A DNA stretch of 39,881 nt from contig NZ_BAFV01000112.1 in assembly GCF_000308515.1 (NCBI RefSeq), forward strand, positions 1-39,881, given 5' to 3'. This document shows, one piece after another, positions 8,405 through 16,237 of this stretch. The stretch is from Nocardia carnea NBRC 14403 (lineage in GTDB: Bacteria > Actinomycetota > Actinomycetes > Mycobacteriales > Mycobacteriaceae). Under the pieces are notes generated by a model. That model ran no database searches and had not been told where the DNA came from. It saw only the letters and a list, made by a program, of their open reading frames with translations. Both the position numbers and the translations under genes were made by a program. Every line of letters begins with the position of its first letter. Positions within the stretch are counted from its first letter, which is position 1.

Positions 8405-9088
8405 GTGGTCAGCCGCCGAGATCAGATCAAACGTGTTGCCGCCGGGCTGTTCGTCGAGAACGGGGTGGCGGGCACGAGCGTCCGGGATATCGCGGAGGGG
8501 GTCGGCATGCTGTCCGGCAGCCTCTACCACCATTTCCCGTCGAAGGATGCGATCGCGTTCGCGATACTCGACGATTTCCTGACCGATCTGAACTCCCGTT
8601 ACCGCTCCGTACTGCCCCATGTGAGCGGGATGCGCGAGGAACTGCGCGCGCTGGTCTATTCGTCGATCGAGATCGCCGAGATGCATCCGTATGCCACCGA
8701 GATCTATCAGAACGAGATGTCGTACCACGGGCCGGGCGCGCCGGATGCGATCGCGGATGCGGTGCGGACGGCGCATAGGTTCTGGATCGATGCCGCCACT
8801 CGGGCGAGCGCGGACGGGGAACTACGCGCCGGGCTCGACCCGGTCGATTTCGCGCGGATGCTGCGGGAAGGGGTGTGGTGGTCGATCCGGTATCACCGCG
8901 AACACCTGTCGGAACGGCGCGACGAGGTGACCGACACCGTGGTGGCGGCTTTCGTCGACGGTGGCGCTGCCCCGGTGACCGTTGCGAGCAGCAGTCCGGA
9001 CAGCGCCGACCGGCCGATCATCGACCGGCTCGACCGTATCGAGCGCCGGCTCGAGGAACTGACGAAACGGCTGGTCGACGAACCGTAG
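8405..9088 (+). CDS. TetR family transcriptional regulator of the downstream importer operon
   Basis: A 227-residue TetR repressor. Residues 1-50 form the DNA-binding domain: SRRDQIKRVAAGLFVENGVAGTSVRDIAEGVGMLSGSLYHHFPSKDAI, the KstR2/FadR-like type with GSLYHHFPSKD as recognition helix. The ligand domain ends in an unusual charged helix, DRLDRIERRLEELTKRLVDEP, which could be a short coiled coil. The start is the GTG at 8405 with AGGAAGGA (8390-8397) ahead; an ATG at 8397 is in another frame. It is 117 bp upstream of, and in the same direction as, the ABC importer/CoA ligase/SDR operon, whose control region holds two near-identical palindromes. Repression relieved by the imported compound or its CoA thioester is inferred from family habits. 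Confidence 0.88.
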   Translation: MVSRRDQIKRVAAGLFVENGVAGTSVRDIAEGVGMLSGSLYHHFPSKDAIAFAILDDFLTDLNSRYRSVLPHVSGMREELRALVYSSIEIAEMHPYATEIYQNEMSYHGPGAPDAIADAVRTAHRFWIDAATRASADGELRAGLDPVDFARMLREGVWWSIRYHREHLSERRDEVTDTVVAAFVDGGAAPVTVASSSPDSADRPIIDRLDRIERRLEELTKRLVDEP

Positions 9089-9123
9089 ACACGGTTCGCA
9101 CCGGTCGAGATCACGGCAACTTG

Positions 9124-9152
9124 TTGACAGAAGCAGTGGCACAGGCCACACT
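9124..9152 (+). promoter_or_regulatory. Candidate promoter of the importer/CoA-ligase operon
   Basis: A consensus -35 box TTGACA at 9124-9129 and a weak -10, CACACT at 9147-9152, separated by 17 bp. Transcription would start near 9159, inside the first operator palindrome, so a bound repressor would block initiation. Confidence 0.5.
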
Positions 9153-9154
9153 CT

Positions 9155-9190
9155 CAAGCGATTGCTTGGTTCATACCAAGCGCGTGCTTG
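9155..9190. promoter_or_regulatory. Tandem CAAGCG-NN-TGCTTG operators
   Basis: Two 14-bp palindromes of one consensus: CAAGCGATTGCTTG (9155-9168) and CAAGCGCGTGCTTG (9177-9190), starting exactly 22 bp apart, or two helical turns, on one face of the DNA. The spacer forms a further inverted repeat, CTTGG/CCAAG, so the 36-bp block is close to symmetric as a whole. It sits between the promoter at 9124 and the lipoprotein start at 9206. The pattern fits two cooperatively bound TetR dimers (inference), most simply those encoded at 8405. Confidence 0.75.
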
Positions 9191-9205
9191 ATTGGTGGTG
9201 GTCTC

Positions 9206-10408
9206 ATGAGACGTACCCGGGTACTCGCCTGGGTGCTGGCCGCGGCATTGTTGCCGGCGGGATGTGCCCAGGTCCGCGAACCGGTGGACGATTACATCGT
9301 TATCGGGATGGACGAGGATTCGACCGGGCCGGGAGCGTCGTATTCGACGATCGCCGGCGATACCGTCCGCGCCGCGGTGAACCGGCTCAACGCCGACGGC
9401 GGGATCGGCGGTAAAGAGGTCCGGCTCGTGGTGGAGAACGACGAGAGCAGTCCGACGAATACGCCCTCGATCATCCGCAAACTGGTCGACCAGGGCGCCT
9501 CCGCGATCGTCCTCGCCACCGGTAGCGGTTCGGCGTTGCAGGCCAAGCAGATATCGCAGTCCACCGAAGTCGTCACCATCGCACCCACCGCGCTGACCGA
9601 TGCGGTCGCCGGGCCGCCCGGGAACGAATACGCGTATATGGTGCCCAATCCGCTGGCCCAGTACGCCGATGTCTACTGCGGCGCCTTCGCGGCACAGGGT
9701 AAGAAGCGGCTCGGGGTGCTGGCCGATTCCAGTCCGGCGATCGCGGGCATCCTCGATACGCTCTACCCGAAATTGCGGGAGTGCATCGATATCGTCGGCA
9801 CCGCGAAAGCCGCCGTCGATGCCGCCGACCTCACCGCCGGGGTGAGCCGGCTACTCGACAGCGACCCCGATGTGGTGCTCGTCGCAAGCGTCGGCGGTAA
9901 CTTCGAACTTCTCGCGCAGAATACGGTGCACCGACTGGCGCCCGGGTTGCAGCGCTTCTCGCTGGCGTCGATCGGAAACCAGCCCGAATCGTGGAAACTC
10001 GCGGCGCCGGGTTCGCTCGACGGCCTCGTGTACATGGGCAGCCTGAGCGACAGCAATCCGCGCACCGCGGAACTGCAGGACTGGCTGCGGACCGTCAAGG
10101 GACCGGACTACTCGCTGACCGCCTACGACGCACAGGCCTACGACTCGGTGATGTTGCTGGCGCGGGCGATCGAACTCGCCGGAACCCATACCGATCGGCA
10201 TCGGCTCAACGAGGCGATGCAGCAGGTCCGCGACGTTCCGGCGAGTTTCGGGCAGGCCCCGCTGACCCTGTCGTTCGCGCCGGACGACCATATCGCCCCC
10301 GATTCGGCCTGCGGTCTGGTGCTCGTCGAATTCGGCCGCGATAACGTACCCACCGGCCCCTGGCCGGAGTACCAGCCCGAATGCACGCCGAAGGGGGCCG
10401 GTCGATGA
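9206..10408 (+). CDS. ABC importer substrate-binding lipoprotein, branched-chain amino acid type
   Basis: A 400-residue Leu/Ile/Val-binding-protein-like lipoprotein (periplasmic binding protein type 1 fold). The signal peptide MRRTRVLAWVLAAALLPAGC gives a lipidated Cys at residue 20. The mature start IVIGMDEDSTGPGASYSTIAGDTVRAAVNRLNADGGIGGKEVRLVVENDESSPTN is typical, as is the later YDAQAYDSVMLLARAIELAG. In soil actinobacteria such proteins often bind aromatic or other organic acids rather than amino acids; the ligand here is not evident. A TTG at 9188 is in frame but lies inside the second operator palindrome, so the ATG at 9206 is preferred; its ribosome binding site is poor. The stop overlaps the next gene (ATGA). 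Confidence 0.9.
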   Translation: MRRTRVLAWVLAAALLPAGCAQVREPVDDYIVIGMDEDSTGPGASYSTIAGDTVRAAVNRLNADGGIGGKEVRLVVENDESSPTNTPSIIRKLVDQGASAIVLATGSGSALQAKQISQSTEVVTIAPTALTDAVAGPPGNEYAYMVPNPLAQYADVYCGAFAAQGKKRLGVLADSSPAIAGILDTLYPKLRECIDIVGTAKAAVDAADLTAGVSRLLDSDPDVVLVASVGGNFELLAQNTVHRLAPGLQRFSLASIGNQPESWKLAAPGSLDGLVYMGSLSDSNPRTAELQDWLRTVKGPDYSLTAYDAQAYDSVMLLARAIELAGTHTDRHRLNEAMQQVRDVPASFGQAPLTLSFAPDDHIAPDSACGLVLVEFGRDNVPTGPWPEYQPECTPKGAGR

Positions 10409-11280
10409 CTGATCCGCAGTTGTGGCTGGCCGCCATCGAAATCGGCTGTTTCTTCGCGCTCGTCGCCTTGTCGATCTATCTGGTCGTGGTGGGTGCCTCG
10501 TTCTTCAATTTCGCCGCGGGCCCGTATGCGATGGCCGCCGCGCTGCTCGCCGGTTATGCCGCTGCACAGTGGGGTGTGCCGATCCTGCTCGGCGCGATCC
10601 TGGGTATCGCCGTGGCAGTGGGGATCTCACTGGTCACCGAGATCGTGGTGGTCCGGCCGGTGCAGCGCCGCTCCGGTGGCGCCGAACTGCCCGCCCTGGT
10701 CGCCGTCACCGCGACACTGTTCGCGATTCAGCAGCTGGCGGGCACGGTGTTCGGCCGGACCCCGGTATCGGTGCCGAATCTGCTCGGACTGCCCGACTTC
10801 CGCATCGGGACGGTGGGCGTGCAGGGTACGACGGCGACCATCATCCTGGTCACCGCGGTCGCGCTGGCGGCCACCGTACTCTGGCTTCGTTCCACCGCCA
10901 CGGGTCAGCTGTTGCGCGCCGTCGGTGACAACCACGATGCGGCACGGATGATCGGCGTCGACGTGAACCGGGTGCGGTTATGGGCCTTCGGCCTGTCCGG
11001 CGCCATCGCCGGAATCGCAGGGATCGTCTTCGCCGCCAAATCCGGCGCCCAGTTCACCAGCGGATTGTCCTGGACGCTCACCGGCTTCCTCGCACTGGTC
11101 GTCGGCGGCACCGGAAAACCGTGGGCGCCCCTGATCGGCGGGCTCGCGCTCGGCTGGGTGCAGGTGTTCGGCAGTTTCTATTTCGGCGCGACCGGTAGTT
11201 CGATCGCCATCTTCCTCGTCGCTCTCGTGTTCTTCGCGTTCCGGCCCGAAGGCCTGTTCCAACGAAAGGTGCGGGTGTGA
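10405..11280 (+). CDS. ABC importer permease, LivH type
   Basis: A 291-residue membrane protein of the LivH class with about eight hydrophobic segments. It opens with EIGCFFALVALSIYLVVVGASFFNFAAGPYAMAAALLAGY, equivalent to the usual GLxYALxAxGLxLxYGxxxxxNFAHG opening, but the glycines and the final HG are altered (NFAAG). The coupling segment is DNHDAARMIGVDVNRVRLWAFGLSGAIAGIAGI. The start is the ATG at 10405, overlapping the lipoprotein stop, with AAGGGGG upstream. It forms the channel with the LivM-type protein that follows. Confidence 0.9.
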   Translation: MTDPQLWLAAIEIGCFFALVALSIYLVVVGASFFNFAAGPYAMAAALLAGYAAAQWGVPILLGAILGIAVAVGISLVTEIVVVRPVQRRSGGAELPALVAVTATLFAIQQLAGTVFGRTPVSVPNLLGLPDFRIGTVGVQGTTATIILVTAVALAATVLWLRSTATGQLLRAVGDNHDAARMIGVDVNRVRLWAFGLSGAIAGIAGIVFAAKSGAQFTSGLSWTLTGFLALVVGGTGKPWAPLIGGLALGWVQVFGSFYFGATGSSIAIFLVALVFFAFRPEGLFQRKVRV

Positions 11281-12296
11281 TGGCTGTTCTCACGACCACC
11301 GAAACCGCTACCCCGGCCACCAGAACCGGGACGACCGCCGCGCGGACCGTGCTCGGCGAGCTGGGTATCTGCCTGGCCGTTCTCGCCGCGGTACTGCTCT
11401 GGATGGGCCCCAGCCTGTACCGGCAGGACCTGGTGTTTCTGGCCGCCACCTACGCGCTGGTGGCGCTCGGTATGTACCTGCCGTTCGTGCTGGCCGGTTC
11501 GCTGTCCATGGCCTACAGCGCCTATGCGGCCATCGGCGCCTACGCCGTTGCGTATCTGTCGGTGAAACAAGGACTTTCACCGTGGTGGGGCTGGCTCGCC
11601 GGTATGGTGATCGCCGCCGCGGTCGCCCTCGTCCTCGCCGTGGCGACCAGAAAACTCTCCGGGTTCTACCTCGCCGCCGTCACCCTGCTGTTCGCCATCG
11701 CCTTCGAACATTGGCTCGGCGATGCCACCTCGATCACCGGCGGATCGTCCGGGATCGCGAACATCCCGGTGCCGTCGCTGTTCGGCTGGGAACCACCGCG
11801 TTACGCCCAGGTGGTGGCCGCGATCCTCTTCGTCTGCGCGGTCGCGGTGCTGATCGACCGGTTGCGCCGGTCGGCGTGGGGGTTGTCGCTGTCCGCGGCG
11901 CGGGAGAACGCGCCCGCGGTGCAGTCCGCCGGGATCTCCCCGACCCATCTGACCGTGGTGGCGCTCGCCGTCGGCGCGGCGATCGCGTCCACCGGCGGTG
12001 CGCTGTTCACCGTCTCGGTGCAGGCGGTGACACCGGAGACCTTCGGCCTGGACCTGGTATTCCTCGCGATCTTCATGCCGATCATCGGCGGCCGCGGATC
12101 GGCGTGGGGCGCTCCCCTCGGGGCGCTGATCGTCGTGGGAGTCACGCTGAACATGCCCGGCTACCAGGGCTCGGGTGAGCTGCTGCTGGCCGTGGTCGTC
12201 CTGGTGATCCTCCTGCTCGCCCCCGGCGGTTTGATCGGCTGGGCACACCGGCTGCGGCAACGGCTCATACCGTCCCGGACCCTGGACAGGAGGTGA
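11280..12296 (+). CDS. ABC importer permease, LivM type
   Basis: A 338-residue LivM-class permease with about nine hydrophobic segments, preceded by a Thr/Ala-rich cytoplasmic tail. Family landmarks are ALGMYLPFVLAGSLSMAYSAYAAIGAYAVAYLSVK near the start, the GGSSGIANIPVPSLFG loop, and the coupling segment SAARENAPAVQSAGISPTHLTVVALAVGAAIASTGGAL. It ends LLLAPGGLIG, as LivM proteins do. ATG at 11280 or GTG at 11277 can both serve as start; both overlap the LivH stop, with GAAAGG upstream. Confidence 0.9.
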   Translation: MAVLTTTETATPATRTGTTAARTVLGELGICLAVLAAVLLWMGPSLYRQDLVFLAATYALVALGMYLPFVLAGSLSMAYSAYAAIGAYAVAYLSVKQGLSPWWGWLAGMVIAAAVALVLAVATRKLSGFYLAAVTLLFAIAFEHWLGDATSITGGSSGIANIPVPSLFGWEPPRYAQVVAAILFVCAVAVLIDRLRRSAWGLSLSAARENAPAVQSAGISPTHLTVVALAVGAAIASTGGALFTVSVQAVTPETFGLDLVFLAIFMPIIGGRGSAWGAPLGALIVVGVTLNMPGYQGSGELLLAVVVLVILLLAPGGLIGWAHRLRQRLIPSRTLDRR

Positions 12297-12301
12297 CGAC
12301 C

Positions 12302-13078
12302 ATGGCATCCACAGCTCTGCTGTCCGTGACCGGGTTGACCAAACGCTACGGCGGCGTCACCGCGGTCGACGAGGTGAGTTTCGATCTGCCCGCGGGCCGC
12401 GTGCTCGGCCTCGTCGGGCCGAACGGGGCAGGAAAAACCACCTTGGTCGACTGCATCGTGGGCACTCAGACCCCCGACGCGGGCACCGTGCACGTCGACG
12501 GCCGCGCCCTGCCCGACGGTCCCGCGGTGCGGGCCCGGGCCGGGCTGGCCCGTACCTTCCAGCATCCGCAGCTGGCGCTGGAACTGACCCCGGTCGAGAA
12601 CATCGTGCCCGGCATCGTCGGCCGGTCGATCGGCTCCTACGGTGCCTCGCTGCGGGCGCTGCTCCGTGGACTCGCGGGCACGCCCAGGACGGTGCTCGAC
12701 AAGGCGGCGGCGGTGGCCGCGGAATATGGGGTCACCACCGACCGTGTGCCCACCGGCAGTCTCGGCCTAGGGTCTCAGCGGCTGGTCGAAATCGCCCGCG
12801 CGATGGCCGCCGAACCGCGAGTGCTGCTGTTGGACGAACCCTTCGCCGGCTCCGATACGGAGGGGATCGCGGCGATCTCCCGTGCCGTGCACCAGGTCCG
12901 CGAGGCAGGACATTCGGTGGTTCTGGTCGACCACAACGTCGATCTGATTGCCGAACTGGCCGATTCGGTGGTGCTGCTGGCCGACGGCGCGGTCGCGTTC
13001 ACCGGCAGCCCGCAGGACTGTATGCGCAGCGCGGAAATGCAATCCGTGTACTTCGGCACCACCGAGGAGACCCGATGA
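12302..13078 (+). CDS. ABC importer ATPase, LivG type
   Basis: A 258-residue ABC ATPase. Walker A is GPNGAGKTT (about residue 40). The signature is degenerate, GSLGLGSQRLVEIARAMA where LivG normally has LPYGxQRRLEIARAL. Walker B is VLLLDEPFAG and the switch is LVDHNVD. LivG proteins normally have LLLDEPAAGLN; here FAGSDTEG replaces it. The start is the ATG at 12302 behind a near-perfect AGGAGGTG. It pairs with the LivF-type ATPase downstream, whose start overlaps its stop. Confidence 0.9.
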   Translation: MASTALLSVTGLTKRYGGVTAVDEVSFDLPAGRVLGLVGPNGAGKTTLVDCIVGTQTPDAGTVHVDGRALPDGPAVRARAGLARTFQHPQLALELTPVENIVPGIVGRSIGSYGASLRALLRGLAGTPRTVLDKAAAVAAEYGVTTDRVPTGSLGLGSQRLVEIARAMAAEPRVLLLDEPFAGSDTEGIAAISRAVHQVREAGHSVVLVDHNVDLIAELADSVVLLADGAVAFTGSPQDCMRSAEMQSVYFGTTEETR

Positions 13079-13776
13079 TCAGCGCCCACGGACTCACCGT
13101 CCGCTACGGAAAAGCCGTCGCGGTCCGCGATGCGGCGTTCGAGGCCCGCTCCGGGGAGGTCACCGCGGTGGTGGGGCCGAACGGGGCCGGTAAGTCGAGC
13201 CTGCTGTCGGCAGTGTTCGGCAGTACCCCCGCCACCGGGACCGTCACGGTCGACGAGCACGATCTCGGTGGTGCCACTGCCCAGAAAAGGTTGCGCACCG
13301 GAGTCGCCTTCGTCCCGCAGGGCCGGCAACTTTTCCCGCGCCTGACCGTGCGGGAAAACCTGGAGATCGGGGCCCGGTTACTGGGAGCCCGTAACGATGT
13401 CCTCGAATCGGCCTTCGACCGCTTCCCCATTCTGCGGACCCGTGCGAAACAATTCGCCGGTGTGCTGTCCGGCGGGGAACAACAGATGCTGCTGCTGGCC
13501 CGGGCACTGCTGGTGCAGCCGCGGGCGCTGCTGCTCGACGAGATGACCACCGGGCTCTCCCCGAAGCTCGCCGGTGAACTGCTCGACCATGTTCGCGCAC
13601 TGGCGGATTCGGGTATCACGGTGCTCGTGGCCGAACCGGCGCTGTACCGGGTGGCCCGTATCGTCGACCGCGGGTACGTCATGGTCCGGGGCTCACTCTC
13701 CGAGCCGATGGACACCGCCGACGCACTCGATACCGCCTACCGGGCATCCATGGGGATGCTCGAGGAAGCTCTGTGA
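13075..13776 (+). CDS. ABC importer ATPase, LivF type
   Basis: A 233-residue ABC ATPase, the second motor subunit. It shows LTVRYGKAVAVRDAAFEARSGEVTAVVGPNGAGKSSL (Walker A about residue 35), VAFVPQGRQLFPRLTVRENLEIGA as in LivF proteins, signature LSGGEQQML, and Walker B LLLDEMTTGLSPKLA. Met stands after the Walker B Glu where most LivF proteins have Pro or Met. Start and stop both overlap neighbours (ATGA at 13075; TGA at 13774-13776 with the ligase start), so the whole importer is translationally coupled to the ligase. Confidence 0.92.
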   Translation: MISAHGLTVRYGKAVAVRDAAFEARSGEVTAVVGPNGAGKSSLLSAVFGSTPATGTVTVDEHDLGGATAQKRLRTGVAFVPQGRQLFPRLTVRENLEIGARLLGARNDVLESAFDRFPILRTRAKQFAGVLSGGEQQMLLLARALLVQPRALLLDEMTTGLSPKLAGELLDHVRALADSGITVLVAEPALYRVARIVDRGYVMVRGSLSEPMDTADALDTAYRASMGMLEEAL

Positions 13777-15404
13777 TGGAACACGTTCCCCTAGCCGAAA
13801 TCACCCCCGAGTTCACCGCGGACCCCGAGGCCTGCACCGGATATTCCGTCAGCGACCTCGTCCGCACGTGGGCCACCACCCGCGCGGACGAACCCGCTTA
13901 TATCAGCCCGGACGGCACCACCACCTGGGTCGAATACGATCGCCTCGCCGACCGCGTCTGCGCCGCGCTGCGCGCCCTCGGCGATATTCCGGCGGTCACC
14001 GTGTACCTGCCCGATACCGTGGAGTTCCATGCCGCGCTCGTCGGCGCCTACCGGGCCGGGGTCCTCGCCGTCGCTGTCGGGGCACGTTCGGGGCCGGCCG
14101 AACTGGCTCATCTGATGTCGGCGTCGGGTTCCACCGTTCTGGTGACCGCGGTCGAGAACCGCGGTGTGCCGGTTGCGGAACTGATGCAGGAGTTGCGGCT
14201 GCGCAACACGACACCGGCGCATACGGTGCTGGTCGAGGGAGCGCAGGTCAGCTTGGACGGCGCCGCGGCACCGTGCGACCGGAGCCCGGACGCCCCCGGT
14301 TTCTCGGTGGACGATATCTGTCTGCTCAACAGCACCTCCGGCACCACCGGGCGACCGAAATTGGTCATGCAGACCCAGCGCCGGTGGAGCACCTTCGCCG
14401 CGATCGCCTGCCGCAATGCCGATATGCGGCCCGAGGAGGTCGTCGCCGCATTCGTTCCCGCGCCGTTCGGTTTCGGGCTGTGGACCTCGCATTTCCTGCC
14501 CGCCCTGCTCGGCCGGCCGGCACTGGTGATGAGCAGGTTCGATCCGGTGGTCGCGATCGATCTGATGGCCGAACACCGTGCCACGATCCTCGCCTGTGTG
14601 AGCACCCAGTTCCGGATGATGTTGCAGACACCGGACCGGGAACTGTCACGCGCCGACGCGCTGCGTGCCATGTTCACCGGCGGTGAGGCCGTTCCGTACG
14701 CCGAGGCCAAACGTTTCGAGGAAGCCACCGGGGCGCTGGTCCTGCAATTCTACGGCTCCAACGAAACCGGGGCGGCCAGTGGCACCACCGTCCACGACGA
14801 CGAGGAGACCCGGCTCGGCACCGGCGGGCGCCTGATTCCGGAGATGAACGTCCGCATCCTCGACGACGGGACCGGTGCGGGCGGTCCGGGGATCCGGCGC
14901 GGACAGCCCGCGGTGCACGGACCCCTCATGTCCCCCGGCTACTGGAACGACGAAGCCGCGAACACAGAACTGTTCACCGACGACGGCTGGATCCGGCTCG
15001 GTGACATCGTCGAGGTCGACGAAAACGATCGGCTGCGCGTGGTGGGCCGGCTGGCGGATCTGATCATCCGCGGTGGGAAGAACATCTCCGCCCTCGAAGT
15101 GGAGGACTACATCCGCGAACATCCCGCCGTGGAAATGGTCGCGGCGGTGGGTGTCCCCGATCCGCTGTTCGGTGAACGGCTCTGCGCCGCCGTCACTCTG
15201 ACTCCGGCCGCCGGGCAGTTGACGCTCGCGGAATTGAATTCCTGGTTACGCGAACAAGGGATCACCCGGGAGTACCTGCCGGAACGGTTGCGGGTACTCG
15301 AACGGATGCCCCTGGCGCCGGGCGGCAAGATCGCCAAGGCGCAGGTCAAGCAGATCGTCGAGAGGAGTGTGAAGGATGCAGCCGGCCAACACGACCGAGG
15401 GTGA
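13776..15404 (+). CDS. Acyl-CoA ligase (ANL superfamily)
   Basis: A 542-residue adenylate-forming ligase that would convert the imported carboxylic acid to its CoA thioester using ATP. The P-loop STSGTTGRPK is at about 186-195, the A5 motif is FYGSNETG, the A7 region is DGWIRLGDIVEVDENDRLRVVGRLADLIIRGGKNISALEVED, and the catalytic A10 lysine is in GGKIAKAQV. The general look is that of cyclohexanecarboxylate, benzoate or medium-chain acyl ligases; the acid is not predictable. ATG at 13776 or GTG at 13773 may start it, both overlapping the LivF stop. Its end overlaps the SDR gene by 29 bp, a tight coupling that suggests sequential action. Confidence 0.92.
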   Translation: MEHVPLAEITPEFTADPEACTGYSVSDLVRTWATTRADEPAYISPDGTTTWVEYDRLADRVCAALRALGDIPAVTVYLPDTVEFHAALVGAYRAGVLAVAVGARSGPAELAHLMSASGSTVLVTAVENRGVPVAELMQELRLRNTTPAHTVLVEGAQVSLDGAAAPCDRSPDAPGFSVDDICLLNSTSGTTGRPKLVMQTQRRWSTFAAIACRNADMRPEEVVAAFVPAPFGFGLWTSHFLPALLGRPALVMSRFDPVVAIDLMAEHRATILACVSTQFRMMLQTPDRELSRADALRAMFTGGEAVPYAEAKRFEEATGALVLQFYGSNETGAASGTTVHDDEETRLGTGGRLIPEMNVRILDDGTGAGGPGIRRGQPAVHGPLMSPGYWNDEAANTELFTDDGWIRLGDIVEVDENDRLRVVGRLADLIIRGGKNISALEVEDYIREHPAVEMVAAVGVPDPLFGERLCAAVTLTPAAGQLTLAELNSWLREQGITREYLPERLRVLERMPLAPGGKIAKAQVKQIVERSVKDAAGQHDRG

Positions 15405-16227
15405 TCTCGAGGGTCGCACCGCAATCGTCACCGGCGCCGCGCGTGGCCAGGGTCGCGCTGTCGCGCGGGCGCTCGCCCGACGGGGCGCCACTGTCCGGCT
15501 CGCAGACCTGTGCTCGCCCAGTGATACCGCCCCGTATCCCCTGGCCACCGCAGACGATCTCGCGGAGACCGCCCGCCTGATCGAGGCAGACGGCGGACAC
15601 TGCACCACCTCCGCACTCGATGTCCGGGACGCCGCCGCTGTCACCGCCTTCGCCGATTCCGCCGCCGCGCCGTCCGGCCGGATCGATATTCTCGTCACCT
15701 GCGCGGGAATCGTCGGCTTCGCACCCGTCACCGAACTCTCCGACGCCATGTGGTCGGATATGCTCGCCACCAACCTGACCGGGACGTTCAATTGTCTCCG
15801 CGCGGTCCTGCCCCATATGACCGGCGGCTGGGGCCGGATCGTCGCCATCTCGTCGATGAGCGGGCGGCAGGGCACCCCGAACCTCGCGCACTACTCGGCG
15901 TCCAAGTGGGGCGTGATCGGGCTCGTCAAATCCGTCGCGCTCGAATACGCGGAAACAGGGGTGACCGCGAATATCGTCTGCCCCACCAATGTCGATACGC
16001 CGATGCTGCACAACCCGGCCCTGTATTCGCTGTTCGCCCCCGATCTGGACAATCCCGCCCGGGAAGAGGTCGAGCCCCGCTACGCGCGGATGAGCCCCAT
16101 GCGGATCCCGTGGTGTCCCCCGGACGCGATCGCCGATGCGGTCGATCATCTCGTCGGCGAATCCGGTCGTTATACCACCGGATCGGTGCTCGATGTGGGA
16201 CTCGGCGGGACCGCCCGGATGCCCTGA
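15376..16227 (+). CDS. SDR oxidoreductase of the mycofactocin-linked type
   Basis: A 283-residue short-chain dehydrogenase. The cofactor motif is TGAARGQGR (19-27) and the catalytic set is Ser about 160, Tyr173 and Lys177 (HYSASK). Features that single out the mycofactocin-coupled SDR group are GAARGQGR, an acidic-aliphatic LADLC after strand 2, an insertion YPLATADDLAETARLIEADGG, and LFAPDLDNPAREE followed by VLDVGLG at the end. Such enzymes hold a non-exchangeable nicotinamide re-oxidised by the peptide-derived redox carrier mycofactocin. No mycofactocin biosynthesis gene is in the window, so the link rests on family resemblance. As last gene of the importer/ligase operon it probably oxidises a hydroxyl of the imported compound or its CoA ester. 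It converges with the dehydrogenase at 16238, with 10 bp between. Confidence 0.85.
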   Translation: MQPANTTEGDLEGRTAIVTGAARGQGRAVARALARRGATVRLADLCSPSDTAPYPLATADDLAETARLIEADGGHCTTSALDVRDAAAVTAFADSAAAPSGRIDILVTCAGIVGFAPVTELSDAMWSDMLATNLTGTFNCLRAVLPHMTGGWGRIVAISSMSGRQGTPNLAHYSASKWGVIGLVKSVALEYAETGVTANIVCPTNVDTPMLHNPALYSLFAPDLDNPAREEVEPRYARMSPMRIPWCPPDAIADAVDHLVGESGRYTTGSVLDVGLGGTARMP

Positions 16228-16237
16228 GCTGCTCCGA

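Noticed and set aside
9188..9205. Upstream TTG start for the branched-chain-type lipoprotein.
   Set aside because: The codon lies inside the second operator palindrome and would place Gly-rich residues before a normal signal peptide.
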